Source: Akkermansia sp. (lineage in GTDB: Bacteria > Verrucomicrobiota > Verrucomicrobiia > Verrucomicrobiales > Akkermansiaceae). Taken from it: a stretch of 64,000 bases of DNA. Shown here piece after piece: positions 40,864-47,490 of this stretch. Both the position numbers and the translations under genes were made by a program. The stretch is from positions 1 through 64,000 of the forward strand of contig JAFYWX010000006.1 of assembly GCA_017546445.1 (NCBI GenBank). Direction: 5' to 3'. Position 1 is the first letter of the stretch, and the number at the start of each line of letters is the position of its first letter. The notes under the pieces are model-generated. The model was not told the DNA's origin, searched no databases, and saw only the letters and a list, made by a program, of their open reading frames with translations.

Positions 40864-41190
40864 TCATAACTGCATTTTCCAGAACGCAGCTGCATAACTG
40901 CGCGTAATGCCGCGCAGATTGATGTAACGGCTCATCAGCAAGCGCTGGTCGCGGTGCCCCATGCTCAGCTGCAGGCTCGGGGTGGAATCGGAGCTCTGCT
41001 TCCAGATACGCCGCGCGAGCCCTCCGATATTGAGAGGCGCGTACTGGCAACCTGCGCCCCTGAACCCGCTGCCACCGCAGCAGACATGAGACACACGCGA
41101 TGATGCCAGGCATGACACCCAACAATAAGCTGCATACATGCAAGAATCTTGACTTTTGTGCGTATTCATAGTACAGACATAGACAACCAC
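40864..41190 (-). pseudogene. Possible tyrosine-recombinase C-terminal remnant
   Basis: In the 356-nt gap 40849-41204, a 108-codon minus-strand frame ends LQLSMGHRDQRLLMSRYINL followed by RGITRSYAAAFWKMQL. This matches the end of phage-type integrases: L.lGH in box II, then the nucleophile-like Tyr, then ...AaaFW. The upstream part of the frame (from MVVYVCTMN) does not look like an integrase, and Arg box I is absent. It is best read as a relic of an integrated element; chance is not excluded. Confidence 0.35.
41149..41177 (+). promoter_or_regulatory. Promoter of the FKBP gene
   Basis: TTGACT (41149-41154), 17-nt spacer, TACAGA (41172-41177). The leader is about 20 nt and AT-rich, with no Shine-Dalgarno. 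Confidence 0.5.
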
Positions 41191-41204
41191 CGTACATCAC
41201 ATAT

Positions 41205-42377
41205 ATGAAGAAGACGTACATCATGATTCTGGCAGGTCTGGCCATTGTGGGCGCCACGACCACCTATTGCTTCTCCCAGAGCAATCAGGAAATTGCAATT
41301 CCGACTCCCGCCGCAGCAGAGGCTGTGGTGGCAACGGAGGCCCCGGCTCCCGCTCCCGCAAAGCCTGCTGAGGTTTCTGAAGAGGATGCAAAGAAAGCTT
41401 TCTCCTACTTCATCGGTTACCGCTTCGGCCAGGAGGTTTCTGCCGGGGCTACCACCCTCAGCATCGAGGACTTCGATAAAGATACCTTCTTCCAGGCACT
41501 TTCTGACAGCCTTTCCGGCCAGCAGCCCAGCGTGGACCAGGCTGCAATCGAGGCTGGCATGAACGCCTTTGTAATGGCCATGCAGAAGCGCGAGCAGGTG
41601 AAGGCCGAGGCCAACCTGGCCGCAGGCAAGGCCTACCAGGAAGAATTCGCCAAGGGTGAGGGCGTGACCAAGACCGATTCCGGCCTGCTCTACCGCGTTA
41701 TCACCGCAGGTGAAGGGGCCAAGTACAACCCGGAGACCGATGGTCCCGGCGCCCTGTGCAACGTGAGCTATGAAGGCAAGCTGATTGACGGCACCGTGTT
41801 CGATAAGAGCCCGACCCCCGTCGACATGCCGATTGACCGCGTGGTTCCCGGTTTCTCCGAGGCGCTGAAGCTTATGCCCGTGGGCTCCACCTGGGAAGTC
41901 TGCATTCCCTCCGAGCTGGCCTACGGTCCCCAGGGTCCCGGCCCGATTGGTAACAACTCCACCCTCATCTTCACCATTACTCTGAACGGCATCTCCAAGG
42001 CACCGGAGCCCCAGCCGCATGCTCAGTCCCTGCAGCAGCTCCCCCCGGAAATTCTGCAGCAGCTCCAGCAGCAGGGCCTCGAAATCGAGGATGAGGCCAC
42101 TCCCGCAGAAGAACCTGTAGAAGAGACCTCCGAGGAACCCGCTGGCGAACCCCTGCCCGCTCCGGCTTCCGCCGATGCTGAGGCTGCTCCCCAGGAGGCT
42201 CCCGCTGAAGAACCCGCTGGCGAGCCCGAGCCCGCTCCGGCTCCCGCTGCCACTGAGGCTGCTCCCCAGGAGGCTCCCGCTGAGGAACCCGCTGGCGAGC
42301 CCGAGCCCGCTCCGGCTCCCGCTGAAGCTGAGGCTGAGGCTGCTCCCCAGGAGCTCCCCGCTGAGGAGTCCTTCTAA
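41205..42377 (+). CDS. Exported FKBP-type peptidyl-prolyl isomerase with Pro/Glu/Ala repeats
   Basis: 390 residues. The N-terminus (KKTYIMILAGLAIVGATTTY) is a signal peptide or anchor. Residues about 57-155 form a Mip/FkpA-type helical dimerisation domain (KKAFSYFIGYRFGQEV). The FKBP domain follows (about 160-270): GLLYRVITAGEG, YEGKLIDGTVFDKS, VVPGFSEALKLMPVGSTWEV, IPSELAYGPQGPG. The C-terminal 110 residues are low-complexity EAAPQEAPAEEPAGEPEPAP repeats, perhaps a cell-wall-spanning or spacer segment. It should fold envelope proteins. Single gene with its own promoter and terminator. Confidence 0.88.
   Translation: MKKTYIMILAGLAIVGATTTYCFSQSNQEIAIPTPAAAEAVVATEAPAPAPAKPAEVSEEDAKKAFSYFIGYRFGQEVSAGATTLSIEDFDKDTFFQALSDSLSGQQPSVDQAAIEAGMNAFVMAMQKREQVKAEANLAAGKAYQEEFAKGEGVTKTDSGLLYRVITAGEGAKYNPETDGPGALCNVSYEGKLIDGTVFDKSPTPVDMPIDRVVPGFSEALKLMPVGSTWEVCIPSELAYGPQGPGPIGNNSTLIFTITLNGISKAPEPQPHAQSLQQLPPEILQQLQQQGLEIEDEATPAEEPVEETSEEPAGEPLPAPASADAEAAPQEAPAEEPAGEPEPAPAPAATEAAPQEAPAEEPAGEPEPAPAPAEAEAEAAPQELPAEESF
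42180..42362 (+). repeat. In-frame Pro/Glu/Ala-coding tandem repeats
   Basis: Three copies beginning GAGGCTGCTCCCCAGGAG at 42180, 42255 and 42336 (units of 75 and 81 bp), nearly identical at the DNA level. They encode the C-terminal tail of the FKBP protein and suggest recent copy-number change. Confidence 0.85.
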
Positions 42378-42409
42378 AGCACGTCTTTATCAGAACATTT
42401 CATCAGCTC

Positions 42410-42445
42410 TCCACCCTGCTTGATGTAAGCAGGGTGGATTTTCTT
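42410..42445 (+). terminator. Terminator of the FKBP gene
   Basis: A perfect 12-bp stem TCCACCCTGCTT (42410-42421) with AAGCAGGGTGGA (42427-42438), then TTTTCTT. Confidence 0.92.
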
Positions 42446-42477
42446 ACCCGCCAGCAGCGACACCACAGCATTTTTAC

Positions 42478-42506
42478 TCGACAGAGGAACAGAAAACAGC
42501 TATAAT
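42478..42506 (+). promoter_or_regulatory. Promoter of cmk-plsC-recF
   Basis: TCGACA (42478-42483), 17-nt spacer, TATAAT (42501-42506). The ATG at 42517 is 10 nt past the -10 box, so the leader is only about 3 nt. Confidence 0.65.
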
Positions 42507-42516
42507 CCGCCCAAGT

Positions 42517-43155
42517 ATGAATCCCCCAGCCATCGCCATTGACGGCCCTGCAGCTTCCGGTAAATCCACGGTTGCCAAACTCATTGCAAAAGAGCTTGGC
42601 TACACATTCATCAACACAGGCGCTATGTACCGCGCCGTGACCTGGTACACCCTGCAGCAAGGGGTGAATCCCGCCGATTCAGCCGCGGTAGAGGCCCTGC
42701 TGCCCGGTATTCCGCTGAGCTTCGGTAAGGATGGCGCCAACTCCACCGTAGTGTACGAGGGCCGCGTGCTCAGCACCGAACTGACGGAGAAGAGCACCAA
42801 TGACAACGTGTCTGCCATTGCCTCCATTCCCGCGGTGCGAGCCCTGCTTGTGGAAAAGCAGCGCGAATACAACACCCGCGAGGCCGTGGTCATGGAGGGC
42901 CGCGACATCGGCACCGTAGTATTCCCCGACACCAGGTACAAGTATTTCGTGACCGCCTCTGAGGAAGTGCGCGCCGCCCGCCGCGCGGCCGAGGGCATTA
43001 CCGATTCCATTGCCGAGCGCGACCGCAAGGACTCCCAGCGCGCCTGTGCCCCGCTGAAGAAGGCAGATGATGCCATGCTGGTGGACACCTCTGACATGAC
43101 CATCGATGAGGTGGTCAGCTTCATTGCGGCTGATATACGCTCCAAACTTGCCTAA
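42517..43155 (+). CDS. cmk: Cytidylate kinase
   Basis: 212 residues. It phosphorylates CMP and dCMP with ATP. The P-loop is IAIDGPAASGKSTVAK (residues 6-21), followed by FINTGAMYRAVTWY, the GRDIGTVVFPD motif and the LID-side ERDRKDSQRACAPLKKADDA. It heads an operon with plsC (18 nt gap) and recF (17 nt gap). The Cmk-PlsC pairing is common; cmk is often followed by rpsA, which is not the case here. Confidence 0.95.
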   Translation: MNPPAIAIDGPAASGKSTVAKLIAKELGYTFINTGAMYRAVTWYTLQQGVNPADSAAVEALLPGIPLSFGKDGANSTVVYEGRVLSTELTEKSTNDNVSAIASIPAVRALLVEKQREYNTREAVVMEGRDIGTVVFPDTRYKYFVTASEEVRAARRAAEGITDSIAERDRKDSQRACAPLKKADDAMLVDTSDMTIDEVVSFIAADIRSKLA

Positions 43156-43173
43156 ATTCCCTTTTCCTGCAAT

Positions 43174-43800
43174 ATGAACCGTTCCCTACTTTACCTGCTT
43201 ATTCGCGGCACAGCCCACTGCTTCTTCAAGTCCTTTTTCAACTACAAGGTTATTGGTCAGGAGAAGCTGATTGAGGAAGGTCCGGCTATCATCGTGGCCA
43301 ACCACCAGAGCTTCCTGGACCCGCCCTTGATAGGCGGACTGTACCGCAATGAGGTATTTTTCCTGGCCCGCAAAACCCTGCTCGATGCTCCGGGCTTAAA
43401 GCAGGCACTTCCGCAGTGCAACGTCATCCCGATTGACCAGACTCGCCCGGATCCCGCCAGCATCATTCAGGTGCTGCGCACGGTGAAAAACGGTGGCCGC
43501 ATTGTGATTTTCCCGGAAGGCTCCCGCTGCCCCGATGGTGAGATTCATGACGCCATGCCTGGTATCGGGCTGATTCTGAGCAAGCTTGCCCACGTGCCGG
43601 TGCAGCCGGTTCGCATTGAGGGAGCGTACGATTGCCTGCCGATTCACAGCAGCAAGCTGAAGTTCCGCCCCATCACCCTCTCCGTGGGCGATCCCATTCA
43701 GTTTGAACCCGGAGAACTCAAGGCAAAGGGCCGTGATGCCCAGCGAGCTCTCGGCAAGAAGATTATGGATGCCATTCGCGCCCTGCCGACTGAGGTCTGA
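43174..43800 (+). CDS. plsC: 1-acyl-sn-glycerol-3-phosphate acyltransferase
   Basis: 208 residues. It acylates lysophosphatidic acid to phosphatidic acid at the inner membrane. The HxxxxD catalytic motif is VANHQSFLDPPLIGG; FFLARKTLL and the substrate motif IVIFPEGSRCPDGE follow. The N-terminus (LLYLLIRGTAHCFFKSFF) is hydrophobic and would attach to the membrane. It lies between cmk and recF with short gaps and shares the cmk promoter. Confidence 0.9.
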   Translation: MNRSLLYLLIRGTAHCFFKSFFNYKVIGQEKLIEEGPAIIVANHQSFLDPPLIGGLYRNEVFFLARKTLLDAPGLKQALPQCNVIPIDQTRPDPASIIQVLRTVKNGGRIVIFPEGSRCPDGEIHDAMPGIGLILSKLAHVPVQPVRIEGAYDCLPIHSSKLKFRPITLSVGDPIQFEPGELKAKGRDAQRALGKKIMDAIRALPTEV

Positions 43801-43817
43801 TTTTTTCCGGAAGTTCT

Positions 43818-44870
43818 ATGCTCACCACTCTGCGTCTGAGCAATTTCCGCTGTTACAGCACCCTCCGCTGGTCTATACCGGCAGAGGGTGCAGTGCTGCT
43901 GGGGACAAACGCGCAGGGTAAGACCAGCCTGATGGAGGCGCTCTGCTTTGCGCTTACGCTGCACAGCCCACGCGCCACTCGGCTCGATAAACTGGCCCGG
44001 AACGGCCAGGGCCAGTTCGGCATTTCGCTGGAGACGGAAGACGGCACACGCCGGCTGCAATGGGCCGCACGCAAGCTAAATCTGCAGGTCAACGGCGCAG
44101 AGCGCAAGGATTTTGCGGATTATCTGGCAGATACCTACCCCGTGACCTGGCTGGCCAACAGCGATATTTCCCTGGTGACCGGCGCAGCGGAGGAACGGCG
44201 CCGGTATCTGGATTTTCTGGGGAGCCAGTGGCACCCGGTCTACCGGCAGGCCCTGCAGGCTTACCGCAAAGCCCTGAAAAGCCGCAATGCGCTGTTGCGG
44301 CATCCGCGCCGGAGCGCAGCCACGCTGCGCAGCTACGCAAATCTGCTGGCACAGCATGGAGAAATCATCATGCAGCTGCGCAGTCAGCTGCTCGACCGCC
44401 TGCTGCCACATATAGCCCACGGGCACCGCACCATATCCGGCGGCGCGGAACAGGTAAGCATCTGCTACCGCCCCTCAACCCAGCTGCCGCTCAGCGAGGC
44501 GCTGGACGCCAGCCTGGAGGCAGATGAACGAGCCGGATTCACCACCATAGGCCCGCACCGGGATGATTTTGACCTGCGCATTTCCGGGCTGCATGCCGCG
44601 GAGTTTGCCTCCGAAGGGCAGCAACGCACGCTGGCTATTGCCATGCAGATGGCACAAGGCAGCCTGCTGCAGGAAGAAACCGGCAAGGCTCCCATTCTGC
44701 TGGTGGATGATGTATTCGGCGAACTGGACACCAACCGCCGGCAGGCATTGCTTTCCATGCTGCCGGCTGAGGCTCAGGTCTTCATCACCACCACTACGCT
44801 GAACTGGCTGGGCGAAACTCCCCTGCACTTACCAGTGCTGCGCATTGAGAACGCAAGCATTGCGTCTTAA
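43818..44870 (+). CDS. recF: DNA replication and repair protein RecF
   Basis: 350 residues. An SMC-like ATPase that loads RecA at single-strand gaps. Walker A is LLGTNAQGKTSLMEALCF (about 30-47); the ABC signature region is FASEGQQRTLAIAMQMAQ, and Walker B is ILLVDDVFGELD. LRLSNFRCYSTL is the typical start. It is third in the cmk operon instead of beside dnaN-gyrB. It overlaps the convergent sufS gene by 4 nt. Confidence 0.93.
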   Translation: MLTTLRLSNFRCYSTLRWSIPAEGAVLLGTNAQGKTSLMEALCFALTLHSPRATRLDKLARNGQGQFGISLETEDGTRRLQWAARKLNLQVNGAERKDFADYLADTYPVTWLANSDISLVTGAAEERRRYLDFLGSQWHPVYRQALQAYRKALKSRNALLRHPRRSAATLRSYANLLAQHGEIIMQLRSQLLDRLLPHIAHGHRTISGGAEQVSICYRPSTQLPLSEALDASLEADERAGFTTIGPHRDDFDLRISGLHAAEFASEGQQRTLAIAMQMAQGSLLQEETGKAPILLVDDVFGELDTNRRQALLSMLPAEAQVFITTTTLNWLGETPLHLPVLRIENASIAS

Positions 44871-46078
44871 CGCAGCATATCGAGCGCCCGCTCCGTGGCG
44901 GCCAGGGCGGCATCCACATCCTCCTCTGTATTATAGAGCGCAAAGGAATAGCGGGTAGTACCAGTGATACCCAGCGACTGCATGAAAGGCTGGCAGCAAT
45001 GGTGCCCGGTACGCACGGCAATGCCCATCTGGTCCAGCAGTGTACCCAGGTCATAATGATGCACACCGGGTACGGTCACCGAGATAAGGGCGCCGCGTTT
45101 CTCACGCGTACCCAGGATATGAACACCCAGCGCCTTCAGACCATCAAACATACGGCCGGTCAATGCCTGCTCGTGCGCATCAATCTTTTCCACCCCCACC
45201 TGCTGCACAAAGCGCAGAGCCTCCGCCAACACGATATTGCCGCCGATATTCGGCGTGCCGGCTTCATATTTGAAGGGAAGCGTATTGTAGGTGGTTTTCT
45301 CGAAAGAAACCTCGCTGATCATCTCGCCACCACCGAGCCAGGGCGGCAGCTGCTCCAGCACAGATTCACGCCCCCAGAGCGCACCGGTGCCGGTGGGCGC
45401 ATACACCTTGTGCCCGGAGAAGGCGTAGAAATCGCAACCAAGTGCCTGCACGTCAACCAGCTGGTGGCCCGTACTCTGCGCGCCGTCCACCAGCACCAGG
45501 GTGGCGGGGTTGTTGCGCCTGGCATCGGCAATAATCTGCGCAACCGGATTGATGGCTCCCAGCGCATTGGAGATATACGGCACGGAAACAAGCTTCGTTG
45601 CGGGCGACAGGATGCGATGGAAAGCCTCCATATCGAACCTCAGCTCAGGGGTGAGCGGCACAGGGCGCAGCACTGCCCCCACGCGCTCGCACAGCATCTG
45701 CCAGGGCACAATGTTGGAGTGGTGCGAATCGGTGGTGACCACGATTTCATCCCCTGCCCCGATAAGCCCGGAAAGCGCCAGAGTCTGCGCAACCAGGTTG
45801 ATACCGGCGGTGCAGCCGCTGGTGAAAATCACCTCACGGGAGGATGCGGCATTCAGGAACGAGGCCACGGTCTCCCGGGCTTCCTCATGCTTCTCCGTGG
45901 CCAGGCGGCTCAAATAGTGAGCACCGCGGTGAATATTGGAATTCTGTTCCTCGTAGTAACGGCGGGCGGCTTCCAGCACGCAGCGGGGTTTCTGCGTGGT
46001 GGCGGCATTGTCCAGATACACCAGCGAGCGTTTGCCGATGCGGGTGGACAGGATGGGAAATTCGTCGCGATAATTCAT
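44867..46078 (-). CDS. sufS: SufS-type cysteine desulfurase
   Basis: 403 residues from the ATG at 46078 (MNYRDEFPILSTRIGKRSLV); a longer frame overlaps the upstream gene. It takes sulfur from cysteine for Fe-S clusters using PLP. The PLP-lysine motif is AFSGHKVYAPTGTGALWG; the catalytic cysteine loop is VRTGHHCCQPFMQSLG, with a double Cys instead of the usual HHCAQP. LDNAATTQKP is the standard N-terminus. Its ATG is 1 nt from the stop of the conserved gene upstream, so the two are translationally coupled. No other suf genes are in the window. Confidence 0.92.
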   Translation of the reverse strand: MNYRDEFPILSTRIGKRSLVYLDNAATTQKPRCVLEAARRYYEEQNSNIHRGAHYLSRLATEKHEEARETVASFLNAASSREVIFTSGCTAGINLVAQTLALSGLIGAGDEIVVTTDSHHSNIVPWQMLCERVGAVLRPVPLTPELRFDMEAFHRILSPATKLVSVPYISNALGAINPVAQIIADARRNNPATLVLVDGAQSTGHQLVDVQALGCDFYAFSGHKVYAPTGTGALWGRESVLEQLPPWLGGGEMISEVSFEKTTYNTLPFKYEAGTPNIGGNIVLAEALRFVQQVGVEKIDAHEQALTGRMFDGLKALGVHILGTREKRGALISVTVPGVHHYDLGTLLDQMGIAVRTGHHCCQPFMQSLGITGTTRYSFALYNTEEDVDAALAATERALDMLR

Positions 46079-46079
46079 C

Positions 46080-47480
46080 TTAAGCTTCCTCTTTGATATG
46101 TTCCACCAGGCGCGTGGCGGATTCGGGCACGTATTCCTTCCACTGCTCATCCCCGGCCTTAATCATGCGCACAATATCCCGGGGAGTCTGGAACAGGAGT
46201 TTCTGGTTGAAATATGGAACCTCAACAATATAGCCATTTTCACGCAGATGCTGATACAGGAAATGGTATTTATCCGGGGCCTTGTAGGTGCCGGCAGTCA
46301 CAAACTCACCCGTGGTGCGGTTAATCCAGGGGGTCACATAGAACTTGGTACTATTCACGAAGATATGCCCCACAGAGGCAAGAATGCCACCGGGGGTATC
46401 TGCCCATTTATCCTTGAATATCTCATTAAGCAGGCCAATGGAAAGCGCAATGGCCACGGGTTCCTTTGTGTACTGGCTCAGCAGCGTGGAAAGACGGTGG
46501 AAACGCGCCTTCTTGGTTACCATCACCATCTTGCCCTCGGCGGCCAGCGCATCAATGCGGTCGAGGCATTCCAGCAGGTCTACATCCGCCCCGCGCAGCA
46601 GGTTGGCAAGGGATATCTCACAGATATCCACCACACGCTCACGCTGCTCTTCCGGCAGGCTCTCCAGGAACCTGGCGCGCACGCTGTCCATCATTTCCAG
46701 ATGAATATTGCAAAGCGGGCGGAAGCTGCCACGCATCAGCACAATGGGACGCTTGTAGAGGTAATCCGCCGGCTGCGCCACACTGCCATCCGGGCAGATG
46801 AGAGTTGCCTCCGACAAGCCACTGCGAATCAGCTCCACCGCCAGAAGACGGTTATCGAACATACCGAATCCATGACCGGAGAAACGCATGAAATCAATCT
46901 CGTAAAACGCCCGGTCCAGGTTATCGCCGACGCTCTGCACAAACTGCTCCATGCGGTCACGCTTGTAGAAAAGCGAGTAAAGGAGATTTACCCCGAGAAT
47001 GCCAAGGATGCGCATCTGCACATCGTGATCCGGCACAATCAGGCGCACATGCATCACAAAATCACTGGGCGGCAGTTCAGGCTTGAGCTGAAAGCGCACG
47101 CCAATCCAGGCAGACCAGGGACCATTGTCGCGATAGCCCTTGCATTTCACCGTGTTGCAGAAAGCAAAGAAGCAGGTATCCTTGCCGCGTTTCTCTCCCA
47201 GTCGGTTGATAAGCTGGGTGTACTCATACTCCATCATCTGCTTCAGGCGCTCCTCTGAAACATAACGTCTGGCCTGGCCATAGAGCGAATCGCTCACGGT
47301 CATATCATAAGCAGAGATAGTCTTGGCCACGGTGCCGGCTGCACCAGAGGAACGGAAAAACCAGTTGGCTGTCTCCTGCCCGGCGCCGATTTCGGCGAAC
47401 GAGCCATACAAGCCCTTATCCAGGTTAATCTCAAACGCTTTTTCCTGTGTAGCAGCCAGGGTATGATTAAATGAATTCAT
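46080..47480 (-). CDS. Conserved cytoplasmic protein of unknown function, coupled to sufS
   Basis: 466 residues from the ATG at 47480 (MNSFNHTLAATQEKAFEINL). Its opening, with YGSFAEIGAGQE followed by WFFRSSGAAGTVAKTISAYD and MTVSD, is a highly conserved signature I recall from proteins often labelled TonB-dependent receptor or nicotinate-nucleotide adenylyltransferase in other phyla; neither label fits, since there is no signal peptide or beta-barrel and no HxGH nucleotidyltransferase motif. It is soluble, with alternating alpha/beta segments. Being 1 nt from sufS suggests a link to sulfur or Fe-S handling. A TATAAT box (47490-47495, minus) lies 9 nt before the start. Confidence 0.8.
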   Translation of the reverse strand: MNSFNHTLAATQEKAFEINLDKGLYGSFAEIGAGQETANWFFRSSGAAGTVAKTISAYDMTVSDSLYGQARRYVSEERLKQMMEYEYTQLINRLGEKRGKDTCFFAFCNTVKCKGYRDNGPWSAWIGVRFQLKPELPPSDFVMHVRLIVPDHDVQMRILGILGVNLLYSLFYKRDRMEQFVQSVGDNLDRAFYEIDFMRFSGHGFGMFDNRLLAVELIRSGLSEATLICPDGSVAQPADYLYKRPIVLMRGSFRPLCNIHLEMMDSVRARFLESLPEEQRERVVDICEISLANLLRGADVDLLECLDRIDALAAEGKMVMVTKKARFHRLSTLLSQYTKEPVAIALSIGLLNEIFKDKWADTPGGILASVGHIFVNSTKFYVTPWINRTTGEFVTAGTYKAPDKYHFLYQHLRENGYIVEVPYFNQKLLFQTPRDIVRMIKAGDEQWKEYVPESATRLVEHIKEEA

Positions 47481-47490
47481 AAGGGATAGA

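Noticed and set aside
46080-47480. TonB-dependent receptor or nicotinate-nucleotide adenylyltransferase
   Set aside because: These names occur for relatives, but there is no signal peptide, plug, barrel or nucleotidyltransferase motif.
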